DNA from: Marixanthomonas sp. SCSIO 43207
GTDB lineage: Bacteria; Bacteroidota; Bacteroidia; Flavobacteriales; Flavobacteriaceae
Direction: 5' to 3'
Length of the DNA: 64,000 nt
Assembly (NCBI RefSeq): GCF_019904255.1
Contig: NZ_CP063203.1
Span: 992,001-1,056,000 of the forward strand
Part shown: positions 36,801-44,334 of the stretch, piece by piece
How positions within the stretch are numbered: the stretch's first letter is position 1
Layout: each line of letters opens with the position of its first letter
Translations under genes and position numbers: made by a program
The notes under the pieces: model-generated
Seen by the model: the letters and a program-made list of their open reading frames with translations, nothing else
The model's database searches: none
Told to the model about the DNA's origin: nothing

Positions 36801-37268
36801 ATGAAGCTAGTAGCAAAAGCTATTTCAAGTTTTGATCAAGAAACCATTACAAAACTGGAAAAAGAAGGAGAAATATCAGTTGAAATTAACAAAAAAAGTA
36901 CTACATTGAGCCTTGATGACGTTATTATAACCTCTCAAGATATTGAGGGATGGTTGGTAGCAAATGCCAATGGTATAACGGTAGCTCTCGATGTGACAAT
37001 TACTTCTTCCCTAAAAAATGAAGGTATTGCCAGAGAATTGGTAAATAGAATTCAAAACCTGCGAAAAGATTCAGGATTTGAAGTAACAGATAAGGTAGAA
37101 GTTACCTTAAAAGAAGATGAAAACTTAAAACCAGCTGTTGAAGAAAATTTGGAATACATTAAAGAGGAAACATTAACCGAAATTTTGCAATTTGATAAAG
37201 ATGTAAGTAATGGAACGGAAATTGCTTTTGATAATATTGCAACTCGATTACAAATAAAAAAACACTAG
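33864..37268 (+). CDS. ileS: isoleucine--tRNA ligase
   Basis: A 1134-residue class I aminoacyl-tRNA synthetase charging tRNA-Ile. PPSANGMPGIHHVMAR holds the HIGH-type motif, GQKMSKRLGNAVDP is KMSKS, and the CP1 editing domain with WTTTPWTLPSNTAL lies between. DVWFDSGSMPYAQWHYP precedes KMSKS and the anticodon-binding domain follows. The long form without the C-terminal zinc finger is typical of Bacteroidetes. ATG at 33864 (MSKKFKEYKGLDLPETA) is chosen over the earlier frame start. It leads the ileS/DksA-like pair, with lspA further downstream. Confidence 0.96.
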   Translation: MSKKFKEYKGLDLPETAKEVLNFWNENNIFEKSISIREGNEPFVFFEGPPSANGMPGIHHVMARSIKDIFCRYKTQKGYKVDRKAGWDTHGLPIELGVEKELGITKEDIGKKISVEAYNEACKKAVMRYTDAWNKVTEGFGYWVDMDDPYITYKPKYMETVWWLLKEIYNKGLMYKGYTIQPYSPKAGTGLSSHELNQPGTYQDVTDTTAVAQFKAVADTLPDFLAEESNNIHLLAWTTTPWTLPSNTALTVGKKIDYVLVKTFNQYTFEPIYVILAKNLVGKQFGGKYEEKPNEEVLDSYKQGDKTIPYFIVKEFKGEDLLGIRYEQLLEYAKPFDNPENAFRVIAGDFVTTEDGTGIVHTAPTFGADDAKVAKEATPEVPPMLVKDENGNLVPLVDLQGRFRPEMKELAGKYVKNEYYDDGEAPEKSVDVEIVIKLKTENKAFHVEKYVHSYPNCWRTDKPILYYPLDSWFIKVTDFKDRMFELNKTINWKPKATGEGRFGNWLANANDWNLSRSRYWGIPLPLWRTEDGKEEKCIGSIEELKAEMEKAVSAGVMDKALYQDFVVGDFSEENYDNVDLHKNIVDGITLVSESGKPMKREADLIDVWFDSGSMPYAQWHYPFENKEKVEQTWRKADFIAEGVDQTRGWFYTLHAIATMIFDDVAYKNVVSNGLVLDKNGQKMSKRLGNAVDPFQTLKTYGPDATRWYMISNANPWDNLKFDLDGISEVRNKFFGTLYNTYSFFSLYANLDTFTYAEADVPLEKRPEIDRWILSELHTLIEKVDAFYADYEPTKATRAISEFVQENLSNWFVRLSRRRYWKGSYNDDKISAYQTLYTCLETVAKLSAPVAPFFMDRLYKDLTSGVDKEAKQSVHLSDFPKADSAFIDKTLERKMQRAQSISSLVLSLRQKEKIKVRQPLQKIMIPVLDETVRAEIKAVEDLIKSEVNVKEIQLIDEASGILVKQIKPDFKKLGPRFGRDMKLVAKAISSFDQETITKLEKEGEISVEINKKSTTLSLDDVIITSQDIEGWLVANANGITVALDVTITSSLKNEGIARELVNRIQNLRKDSGFEVTDKVEVTLKEDENLKPAVEENLEYIKEETLTEILQFDKDVSNGTEIAFDNIATRLQIKKH

Positions 37269-37270
37269 AT

Positions 37271-37654
37271 ATGGCAAATGATGTAAAAACCCGTTACAGC
37301 GATAAAGAGCTGGAAGAATTTAAAGTATTAATTCAGGGAAAAATAGAGAAAGCGAAAGAACAATTAGAATTAATTAAAAGCGCTTATAAAAACGACAGTA
37401 CAAACGGTACAGATGATACCTCACCTACTTTTAAAGCCTTTGATGAAGGAAGTAAAGTAATGAGTAAAGAGGCAAACTCTCAACTGGCAATACGTCAAGA
37501 GAAGTTTATTCGTGACCTTAAAAACGCATTAATCCGTATTGAAAATAAAAGCTACGGTGTATGTCGTGTTACCGGAAAACTAATTAATCCGGAGCGTTTA
37601 AAGCTAGTACCTCACGCTACATTAAGTATTGAGGCCAAAAACATGCAAAAATAA
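37271..37654 (+). CDS. TraR/DksA family protein without the full zinc finger
   Basis: A 127-residue protein with the DksA coiled coil (residues 8-45 and 65-95) and the C-terminal GVCRVTGKLINPERLKLVPHA. In E. coli DksA this is a four-Cys zinc finger; here only one Cys remains. The family binds RNA polymerase through its secondary channel; the tip acidic residues are not clearly identifiable. It lies 2 nt after ileS, the usual flavobacterial position. A role in the stringent response is inferred from the family. Confidence 0.85.
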   Translation: MANDVKTRYSDKELEEFKVLIQGKIEKAKEQLELIKSAYKNDSTNGTDDTSPTFKAFDEGSKVMSKEANSQLAIRQEKFIRDLKNALIRIENKSYGVCRVTGKLINPERLKLVPHATLSIEAKNMQK

Positions 37655-37679
37655 ACCGATTTTTAACCGCTTTTTCATC

Positions 37680-37694
37680 ATAGGTGATACCTAT
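37680..37694. repeat. short palindrome ATAGGT-GAT-ACCTAT
   Basis: A perfect inverted repeat with 6-bp arms and 3-nt centre, lying 25 nt after the DksA-like gene. It has no T run, so it is more likely a binding site or processing hairpin than a terminator. Function unknown. Confidence 0.35.
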
Positions 37695-37745
37695 CATCTT
37701 TATTTAAGTTGGTAAGATAAACTTGCCTTGTAACTAATAAACATC

Positions 37746-37768
37746 GCCCCATATTTTGGGGCTTTTTT
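37746..37768 (+). terminator. terminator abutting the next start codon
   Basis: GCCCCA/TGGGGC stem with TATTT loop and six T residues. It would end ileS/DksA-like transcripts. The last T is immediately followed by the ATG of the next gene. Confidence 0.75.
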
Positions 37769-38395
37769 ATGCTGAAATATTTTATAACAGTTACTTTTCT
37801 ATTTGTTTTAGCTGAGTCATCTGCTCAAAAAATACTTGAGAAAGAGTTTAATGCCTCTGGGTTCAATACTTTGATACTAGATTCAGATACTGTATTTACA
37901 GTAAGGCTTTCTTCAGAAAAAACCGATAAAATACGTATCAATACTCACGTTGAAGGTGAATATCATGAAAATGTTGTTGTAAATATTTCTGAAGAAAATA
38001 AAACCCTCACAGTTACCACCGGATATTCACCGTTTTTTGAGAAAGAAAATGATAAACTAGCCGCTCACAAAGTTATAGCTATAGATATGGTTATTACAGT
38101 TCCTGAAACAATGAAGGTTGAAGTGCATTCAAAAATAGCCTCTGTTATTGGAGAAGGAACATTTAACAATGTGTTTGTAGCTTTAGAAAACGGAACGTGT
38201 CATTTAAAAAACTACACCGGTAATGCAACCCTTTATACCAAACAAGGCGCAATTGAAGTTTATGCTTCACCGGCTGTAAGCGCAGAAGCGATATCAAAAA
38301 AAGGAAATATAAAGAATGAACTACCCAAACACGGGAAGTATAAAATTAAAGCAGAAAGCATAACAGGCTCAATCACACTATTACAAAACAAATAA
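37769..38395 (+). CDS. secreted DUF4097/GIN-domain-like beta-helical protein
   Basis: A 208-residue protein with a signal peptide (LKYFITVTFLFVLAESSAQ, cleavage after SAQ). The mature part is a series of short strands with repeating pattern (VIGEGTFNNVFVALENGTCHLKNYTGNATLYTKQG), matching DUF2807/DUF4097 putative auto-transporter adhesin heads. Probably periplasmic or surface-exposed; function unknown. The ATG follows directly after the T run of a terminator, and no alternative in-frame start exists after the in-frame stop at 37718. It separates the DksA-like gene from lspA. Confidence 0.75.
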   Translation: MLKYFITVTFLFVLAESSAQKILEKEFNASGFNTLILDSDTVFTVRLSSEKTDKIRINTHVEGEYHENVVVNISEENKTLTVTTGYSPFFEKENDKLAAHKVIAIDMVITVPETMKVEVHSKIASVIGEGTFNNVFVALENGTCHLKNYTGNATLYTKQGAIEVYASPAVSAEAISKKGNIKNELPKHGKYKIKAESITGSITLLQNK

Positions 38396-38401
38396 TATTG
38401 C

Positions 38402-38409
38402 TATTTTTG
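38402..38409 (+). promoter_or_regulatory. -7 box of lspA
   Basis: TATTTTTG, an exact TAnnTTTG match, 19 nt before the lspA ATG and just after the preceding stop codon. Confidence 0.5.
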
Positions 38410-38427
38410 CGGCTGTTAAATTAATTT

Positions 38428-39045
38428 ATGTCATTAAAGAAGGCTACCCTCATCATTATTTTGGTTCTGTTGATAGACCAAATTTCAAAAGTTTATATAA
38501 AAACTCACTTTGTTTTAGGTGAAGAAATTAAAGTTTTTGATTGGTTTCGTATTCTTTTTGTAGAAAACGAAGGTATGGCTTGGGGTGCCAAAATCCCGGG
38601 TGAATATGGTAAATTGATACTTACATTATTCCGTTTGGTAGCTATTGTTGGTATTGGCTACTGGCTTTGGGATTCAATCAGAAAACATGCATCTCGTGTA
38701 CTCGTTGTCTCTATCGCATTAATATTTGCAGGAGCTTTTGGTAATATCATTGATTCTGTTTTCTACGGAATAATATTTGACGATAGCTACCATCAATTGG
38801 CTACGTTTATGCCAGAAGATGGCGGTTATGGAACCCTATTTCACGGTAAAGTGGTAGATATGCTTTATTTTCCTTTATGGAAAGGATATTTACCCGAGTG
38901 GTTGCCATTTTGGGGTGGAAAATACTTTACCTTTTTTGAACCGGTTTTTAATATCGCAGATTCTTCAATAAGTGTAGGTGTAGCGCTATTGCTTATATTT
39001 CATAAAAAAGCATTTCCTGCTACCAAAGAAAAAGAAGCCGAGTAA
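38428..39045 (+). CDS. lspA: lipoprotein signal peptidase (signal peptidase II)
   Basis: A 205-residue aspartyl protease of the inner membrane that removes signal peptides from prolipoproteins. Four membrane helices are visible. Catalytic Asp residues are in GKVVDMLYFP and FNIADSSISVG; the N-terminal DQISKVYIK and FVENEGMAWG are conserved. A loop of about 40 residues (KGYLPEWLPFWGGKYFTF) between the two Asp motifs makes it longer than the E. coli enzyme, as is common in Bacteroidetes. Targets in this window include the S9A and YD-repeat lipoproteins. Confidence 0.94.
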   Translation: MSLKKATLIIILVLLIDQISKVYIKTHFVLGEEIKVFDWFRILFVENEGMAWGAKIPGEYGKLILTLFRLVAIVGIGYWLWDSIRKHASRVLVVSIALIFAGAFGNIIDSVFYGIIFDDSYHQLATFMPEDGGYGTLFHGKVVDMLYFPLWKGYLPEWLPFWGGKYFTFFEPVFNIADSSISVGVALLLIFHKKAFPATKEKEAE

Positions 39046-39058
39046 ATAAACGCTGGTT

Positions 39059-39493
39059 TTAGGAACCGGTTGGAGCCAAACATGAAAAAGGCTCAAAAGG
39101 GATATTTCTCGCAACCCAAAACAATATTACAATCCCAAAGAAACCATATACCCAAATATTGTTATAAAACAATGTAACTCTATACTTAGTTTGGTAGATG
39201 AAGTTATACACTCTAATCACTAATGCCCAAATTACTAAAGGAAAAATAACAACTAAAAGCGGATTATACCTAAAAGCGTCATAAATATTAAAGTGAATCA
39301 ATTGATGCAAAGCGCGCTGTGATCCACACCCAGGACAATGTAAACCAGTTATATGATGAAAAGGACAAGGTATAAAAAATGAACTCTCTGCAGGATTATA
39401 TTGATAAAATAGTAATGCCAGTAACCCAATACCTATACATAAAAACCCTACTTGAACAATTCGTTTATTAGTATCCGTTAGAAAGTATGCCAC
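39059..39493 (-). CDS. DUF2752 membrane protein
   Basis: A 144-residue protein with about three hydrophobic segments. CPFHHITGLHCPGCGSQRALHQLIHF (about 43-68) is the DUF2752 signature with its Cys-x-x-Cys-G core. Its function is not established. The start is GTG at 39493 and overlaps the end of the CD225 gene by 26 nt, so the two are translated as a coupled pair. Its 3' end faces lspA. Confidence 0.8.
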   Translation of the reverse strand: MAYFLTDTNKRIVQVGFLCIGIGLLALLFYQYNPAESSFFIPCPFHHITGLHCPGCGSQRALHQLIHFNIYDAFRYNPLLVVIFPLVIWALVIRVYNFIYQTKYRVTLFYNNIWVYGFFGIVILFWVARNIPFEPFSCLAPTGS

Positions 39494-39752
39494 CTGCTAC
39501 ACCTAAAATAACTAGTAATATATAAAGTATAATAAATATACCTGAAACAATAGCACTCCACATCGCCCATTTTTTAGCATCTCTTGAGGCTTGTTCTGCC
39601 TCCATGTAATTACCTTGAGCGTACAACTCATTAACTTTTGATGATTTTACTATCGATACAATACCAAGAGGCAAACAACAAAATATAGTAGTTAAAATTG
39701 CCCATACTAGGTGATTGTCAGGTTTTGGAGGCTGGTTCATTGAAGATTCCAT
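39468..39752 (-). CDS. CD225/dispanin family small membrane protein
   Basis: A 94-residue protein. A Pro-rich N-terminus is followed by DNHLVWAILTTIFCCLPLGIVSIVKSSKV (first, intramembrane helix), a polar loop YAQGNYMEAEQASRDAKKW and a second helix ending near residue 88, the CD225/IFITM pattern. Bacterial dispanins have no settled function. MNQPPKP at 39740 is an alternative start. It overlaps the DUF2752 gene, a common pairing. Confidence 0.85.
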   Translation of the reverse strand: MESSMNQPPKPDNHLVWAILTTIFCCLPLGIVSIVKSSKVNELYAQGNYMEAEQASRDAKKWAMWSAIVSGIFIILYILLVILGVAGGILSNGY

Positions 39753-39799
39753 AATAATAAGTTAGTTATGTTTTGTGAAGGATAAAGATAGAAAGTTTT

Positions 39800-40360
39800 T
39801 TAAAAAGAATAGCTATTTTTTGGAGTTACACAATAATGTAATGGAATATCAGTTTCTTCTGAAAGAATTATTTTTTCAGGTGGGAAAAATGATAGCCCAA
39901 CAAAAATAGTTTCTGAGTTACATCGTGCTAAAAACCGATCATAAAATCCCTTTCCGTAGCCTATTCGGTTGCCTTTTTCGTCATAGGCTAAAAGCGGAAT
40001 AAAAATAACATCCAATTGCTGTTCAGGAATTTCTATGCCATCTACGGGCTCTGGAATGCCAAAATTTGAAACTTTAATTACCGTGTTTTCTTGTAATAAA
40101 AAATGGGAGAGTTGGTTGGTTTTAAAATCAGATTTTGATACAACTATACTTTTATCTTTCCCTTGTAAAATGTGCATCAAATACTCGGTGTTTACTTCCT
40201 TTTTTGACTCAATAGGAAGAAAAATATGATAGTACGTTTTTTCCCAAATTGGCAATTTTAAAGCTTGGTTAGCCAATTGCAAACTTAAATCTTCAATTTC
40301 TGAAGAAGAAAGTTGTTCTCTACGCGTTTTATAAGTTTGTCTTAGTTGTGCTTTATTCAT
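39800..40360 (-). CDS. 5-formyltetrahydrofolate cyclo-ligase
   Basis: A 186-residue enzyme that converts 5-formyl-THF to 5,10-methenyl-THF with ATP. NKAQLRQTYKTRREQLS is the N-terminal helix and FIPLLAYDEKGNRIGYGKGFYDRFL (about 130-160) the conserved nucleotide and substrate loop. Length is typical. Its ATG overlaps the stop of the aspartoacylase-like gene (TAATG), making it the last gene of the RimB-RimK operon. Confidence 0.92.
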   Translation of the reverse strand: MNKAQLRQTYKTRREQLSSSEIEDLSLQLANQALKLPIWEKTYYHIFLPIESKKEVNTEYLMHILQGKDKSIVVSKSDFKTNQLSHFLLQENTVIKVSNFGIPEPVDGIEIPEQQLDVIFIPLLAYDEKGNRIGYGKGFYDRFLARCNSETIFVGLSFFPPEKIILSEETDIPLHYCVTPKNSYSF

Positions 40361-41361
40361 TAAAAATCTTCTTGCTCTGTTTCGGTAATTGTAGTGTTTT
40401 CAGTTGAAATATGAAATATAGCATCACCTTGATAGATAATAGGTGATTGATTTACGTTAATAATGTAACCATCATTAGGCGAAAGCACCTTAAAGCGCAT
40501 AGTTCCATAAGGGTCTGTAATGGTTGCTAAAAACTCACCTTTGACTACGTGTTTGTGACAAGGCACTTTTACGTGTAATAATCCGCTTTTTTGCGCACGT
40601 AACCACTTGCTTTTTTCAATAAGTACACTTTTTGTTTCAGTTGTAGGAACTTCAAATGAATCTTGAAGCATATCAAGATGTTTTAAAACACGTAGAATAC
40701 CGTGAACGCCGTGCTTGGCAATTTGTTTGTCACTTTCTAGTGATTTTCCGCCTTCAAATAGAAGAGAAGGAATGTTTAAATCGTGACACGTTGCGCGGTA
40801 TGATTTTTTTAATAAATCGGAAAAAACAATAAAAGGTGGATTAAAAACTTTAGCCAATTCTAAAAGCTTTGTATCATTAGGTTGAACTCGTATCTGTGCT
40901 GCATTAAATCTACTGGCACCTCCGGTATGAAAGTCTAAACAATAGTCTGCGTAAGGTACAATTTCTTTGGTAAAATGATACGCTACTCGACTGGCTAATG
41001 AGCCATGTTTGGTACCCGGAAATTTTCGGTTTAAATCTTTTCCATCTGGAAATTCACGTTGGGCATTTAAAAAGCCAAAAATATTTAAAATAGGAATACA
41101 AATAATGGTTCCGCGTTTTGGGCGGTTCATTTTCTTGGCAATAAATTGCCTTACAACCTCCACACCGTTAATTTCATCTCCGTGGATTCCTGCTGTTATT
41201 AAAACGGTAGGTCCGGGAACTGCAGCTCGTTCTACAATTACCGGAATTTCAATTTTAGTAGATGTATAAAGCTTAGCAATACTAAAGTTGAGTGTTTTGC
41301 TTTCGCCAGGACTTATCTTGGTGTTAAGTAGTATTAAATCTTCATTTTTGTATTCCGTCAT
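40360..41361 (-). CDS. succinylglutamate desuccinylase/aspartoacylase family zinc hydrolase
   Basis: A 333-residue M14-fold amidohydrolase. Zinc ligands are His60 and Glu63 (ITAGIHGDEINGVE) and His145 (CLDFHTGGASRF); DLNRKFPG (109-116) contains the substrate-binding Arg and LLFEGGKS the catalytic Glu. Residues about 240-325 form a barrel-like C-terminal domain. The family removes acyl groups from amino acids or hydrolyses C-terminal peptide-like bonds; the true substrate here is unknown. It lies 2 nt downstream of a RimK ligase and is coupled to the cyclo-ligase, so action on a glutamylated product is a reasonable guess. Confidence 0.88.
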   Translation of the reverse strand: MTEYKNEDLILLNTKISPGESKTLNFSIAKLYTSTKIEIPVIVERAAVPGPTVLITAGIHGDEINGVEVVRQFIAKKMNRPKRGTIICIPILNIFGFLNAQREFPDGKDLNRKFPGTKHGSLASRVAYHFTKEIVPYADYCLDFHTGGASRFNAAQIRVQPNDTKLLELAKVFNPPFIVFSDLLKKSYRATCHDLNIPSLLFEGGKSLESDKQIAKHGVHGILRVLKHLDMLQDSFEVPTTETKSVLIEKSKWLRAQKSGLLHVKVPCHKHVVKGEFLATITDPYGTMRFKVLSPNDGYIINVNQSPIIYQGDAIFHISTENTTITETEQEDF

Positions 41362-41363
41362 AC

Positions 41364-42236
41364 TTATACGTTTCGTTCAATATATTTTATGATGGTAGTA
41401 GCAATATCTTTTCCTGTGGCTGTTTCAATACCTTCCAATCCGGGGGAAGAATTAACCTCCAAAATCAACGGTCCTCTGTCTGATTGCAACATATCAACCC
41501 CAGCAATGCCTAATCCCATAGCTTTGGCAGCTTTTACAGCAGCTACTTCTTCTTCGTCACTAAGTTTTACAACAGTTGCGCTACCACCTCTGTGCAAATT
41601 GGACCGAAATTCTCCTTCTTTTCCTTGACGTTTCATGGCACCAACTACGTGGCCATCTACTACAAACGCTCTAATGTCTGCTCCGCCGGCTTCTTTTATA
41701 TATTCTTGAACGATAACCCTTGCTTGTAAATTGTTAAACGCCTCAATAACAGACTCTGCCGCTTTTTTAGTTTCGGCTAGAATAACCCCTATTCCTTGTG
41801 TGCCTTCTAATAGTTTTATAATAACAGGAGCACCGCCAGCTTGTTCTACAATCTCTTTGACGTTTTTTGAATAGTTGGTGAAGATAGTTTTCGGCAACCC
41901 CAATCCTGCTCTTGATAAAATTTGCAAACTACGTAACTTGTCACGTGAGCGCACCAGTGCCATAGACTCGGTAGTTGAAAAAACGCGCATCATTTCAAAT
42001 TGACGTACAACGGCTGTACCATAAAAGGTTACAGATGCACCAATACGAGGAATCACTGCATCGGTGTCTGAAAGAGGCTTACCTTTATAATATACCAATG
42101 GATTTTTTTTCTCAATAACAATATCACACTTGGTGTGGTTTATTATTTCTACTTCGTGCTTACGCTTTTGTGCTGCTTCTACCAGGCGTTTAGTAGAATA
42201 CAATCCTGCATTGGCCGAAAGGATCTTTATATTCAT
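41364..42236 (-). CDS. rimK: RimK-type ATP-grasp alpha-L-glutamate ligase, copy 1
   Basis: A 290-residue ATP-grasp ligase. [22 protein letters not shown] starts the N-domain; [27 protein letters not shown] (about 132-158) is the ATP-binding region; [17 protein letters not shown] and [21 protein letters not shown] carry Mg-binding residues. E. coli RimK adds glutamate to the C-terminus of ribosomal protein S6. ATGA overlap with the RimB-like gene upstream shows coupling. A second copy lies at 43353-44225. Confidence 0.92.
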   Translation of the reverse strand: MNIKILSANAGLYSTKRLVEAAQKRKHEVEIINHTKCDIVIEKKNPLVYYKGKPLSDTDAVIPRIGASVTFYGTAVVRQFEMMRVFSTTESMALVRSRDKLRSLQILSRAGLGLPKTIFTNYSKNVKEIVEQAGGAPVIIKLLEGTQGIGVILAETKKAAESVIEAFNNLQARVIVQEYIKEAGGADIRAFVVDGHVVGAMKRQGKEGEFRSNLHRGGSATVVKLSDEEEVAAVKAAKAMGLGIAGVDMLQSDRGPLILEVNSSPGLEGIETATGKDIATTIIKYIERNV

Positions 42237-42661
42237 TTTTGTTTTGCTTTGAGTTTTTGCGATAGATTAGTCTTATTGATATCTACAACAAATTTTTTAG
42301 TTAAAAAATTGCGTCCCAATAATACGGGAAATTTCATTTCCTTTCGGTCGCTTAGGGTTAAAAATATAGGATGTTTTTTTCCGAATAATATAATTTCAGT
42401 GTGTATTCTATACCGAGTTTGTGCTTCGCCATTACTACTTTTCACCACTTTTACATCATATTGATCAAAAATAAACTCTTTATTGTGATACTGTGGATGT
42501 TCTTCATCAAGAAAACGACATTTTAAGTAGTCATTCTCTACGGTAACATCTGTACAATGAATGGAAGATGTAAATGCTCCTGTATCAATTTTTACTTCAA
42601 TATCTTCAAGTTCTAGTTTTGGAAAATCTGCTTTATCTATTCGGCCTATTTTTCGTTTCAT
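42233..42661 (-). CDS. RimB-like retropepsin-type protease (ATP-dependent zinc protease family)
   Basis: A 142-residue protein. Residues 20-37 ([18 protein letters not shown]) show the D-T-G-A core of a retropepsin-like aspartic protease (Asp26), and [18 protein letters not shown] is the C-terminal flap-side motif. Database family PF05618 calls these ATP-dependent zinc proteases, but the sequence looks aspartic. Pseudomonas RimB is encoded next to RimK and modulates S6 modification. It is first of the four-gene operon, overlapping rimK by 4 nt. Confidence 0.87.
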   Translation of the reverse strand: MKRKIGRIDKADFPKLELEDIEVKIDTGAFTSSIHCTDVTVENDYLKCRFLDEEHPQYHNKEFIFDQYDVKVVKSSNGEAQTRYRIHTEIILFGKKHPIFLTLSDRKEMKFPVLLGRNFLTKKFVVDINKTNLSQKLKAKQK

Positions 42662-42691
42662 ACATTTAAATTAATGGTGTTAATACTCCAT

Positions 42692-43246
42692 TTATAATTG
42701 TTTAATTATGGCGCAAGGATTTCCGTAGGCTAAAACATTGCTAGGAATATTTTTAGTAACTACACTACCTGCACCAATAGTAACATTGTCTCCAATGGTT
42801 ACACCCGGAAATATAACCGAATTACCTCCAATCCATACATTGTCTCCTATGATTACTTCTTTTGATGAGGTTAAATACCGCGTTTGGTTGTCTTCTTTTA
42901 TAATTCTATCTGAAGCTTTTAAAGGGTGACTCGCAGTATATATTTGAACATAGGGTGCTATGAGTCCATTTTTCCCAATAGATATGTAGTTATTGTCCAA
43001 AAACATACAATTGGTGTTTATAAATGTATTTTTACCTATTGATATGTTTTCTCCATAATCACAGAAAAATGGGGTTTCAATCCACACACCGGCTTCTTTT
43101 ACTTTAAATAATTCGGTTAAAATTGCGTCGCGTCTTTCGGTTAATTCTGAATCAAGGTTATTATACTCTTTTAATAATTTTCGTGCTTTGTGGTACATTT
43201 TCAATAATTCAGGATCTCTAGAATTATAAAATTTACCGGCGAGCAT
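42692..43246 (-). CDS. hexapeptide-repeat sugar O-acetyltransferase (Maa/LacA-like)
   Basis: A 184-residue left-handed beta-helix acetyltransferase. MLAGKFYNSRDPELLKMYHKARKLLKEYN is the Maa N-terminal domain; SIGKNTFINTNCMFLDNNYISIGKNGLIAPYVQIYTASHP has the catalytic His, and VIIGDNVWIGGNSVIFPGVTIGDNVTIGAGSVVT holds the hexapeptide repeats. Acetyl-CoA-dependent acetylation of a sugar is expected. ATG at 43246 is chosen over 43291. It lies between the two RimK genes. Confidence 0.88.
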   Translation of the reverse strand: MLAGKFYNSRDPELLKMYHKARKLLKEYNNLDSELTERRDAILTELFKVKEAGVWIETPFFCDYGENISIGKNTFINTNCMFLDNNYISIGKNGLIAPYVQIYTASHPLKASDRIIKEDNQTRYLTSSKEVIIGDNVWIGGNSVIFPGVTIGDNVTIGAGSVVTKNIPSNVLAYGNPCAIIKQL

Positions 43247-43352
43247 TTTTTGTTTTTCAGTCAAAATAAAAAGAATTACTATACAAAACAATATACTAAA
43301 AACCTTTATGAATAAAGAGGTAACACGTGGTTTTAAGTTTTATTTAAAAAGG

Positions 43353-44225
43353 TTACCGTTTGTTTCGTTCTATATAACCAATAATACTTTTTGAAATGTT
43401 TTTTTGTGTGGTTTTTTCAATCCCTTCCAGTCCGGGAGTTGAATTTACTTCCAGCACCAGAGGACCTCTTTCAGATTGTAAGATGTCCACGCCACAAACA
43501 CCCATCTTTAATGCTTTGGCAGCTTTTATGGCAAGTGCCTCCTCTTCATAATTTAACTGAATACTTTCTGAAGTGCCACCACGGTGCAAATTGGACCTAA
43601 AATCACCGGCCTTGCACTGCCTTTTCATTGCAGCTACAACAACCCCATCTATAACAATCACACGTAAATCTGCTCCTTTTGACTCTTTAATATATTCTTG
43701 TAACACAAATTTTTGTTTTGCTGCTACTAAGGTTTCAATAATAGGATGAGCTTCTTTTGAGTTTTTTGCCAATATTACACCTTGACCATGTGTTCCTTCC
43801 AAAAGTTTAATAATCAAAGGGCTTTCACCAAAAATGGCAACCTGTTGAGCCGATAAGTATGGATTTATCAAAACAGTATGCGGAACGGCAACACCTGCTT
43901 TTGAAAGAATTTGAAACGAAGTCCATTTATCTCGAGAGTTTAATATTGCTTGTGCCGAAACAATACTGAACACATCCATTGCTTCAAAATGCCGTACTAG
44001 TGAAGAACCGTAGTAGGTGTTTGAAGCTCCTACCCGTGGAATCACAGCGTGCAAATCATCTACCTTTTCATCATGATAAAATAAGGTAGGATTGCCGTTT
44101 TGAATACTCAATCTACAATACGTAGGGTCAAGCACTTCCATAGCGTGGTTGCGCTTTTCACCTGCTTTTAATAAGCTTTGTGTAGAGTATAAATGAGATC
44201 CTCTAGAAAGAATGGCTATATTCAA
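43353..44225 (-). CDS. RimK-type ATP-grasp ligase, copy 2
   Basis: A 290-residue paralogue of the RimK at 41364-42236, alignable without gaps over most of its length. [68 protein letters not shown] and LVLEVNSTPGLEGIEKTTQKN match the same ATP-grasp sites. Differences cluster in the N-domain and strand edges, so the acceptor may differ. Its own glutamate-ligase role is inferred. No promoter box of the exact type is seen before it. Confidence 0.9.
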   Translation of the reverse strand: MNIAILSRGSHLYSTQSLLKAGEKRNHAMEVLDPTYCRLSIQNGNPTLFYHDEKVDDLHAVIPRVGASNTYYGSSLVRHFEAMDVFSIVSAQAILNSRDKWTSFQILSKAGVAVPHTVLINPYLSAQQVAIFGESPLIIKLLEGTHGQGVILAKNSKEAHPIIETLVAAKQKFVLQEYIKESKGADLRVIVIDGVVVAAMKRQCKAGDFRSNLHRGGTSESIQLNYEEEALAIKAAKALKMGVCGVDILQSERGPLVLEVNSTPGLEGIEKTTQKNISKSIIGYIERNKR

Positions 44226-44334
44226 AATGGTTTTAATTGATAGCGCAAGATATACATTGTCAATTTTATTGTAAAACGAAACATATGATTATTTATGTTT
44301 CATATTATCAAATACAAACCAAGAGCATCTGTGG

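Noticed and set aside
41364-44225. The two RimK genes as a recent tandem duplication repeat
   Set aside because: They are clearly paralogous but have diverged at many residues and are separated by unrelated genes, so this is an old duplication, not a sequence repeat.
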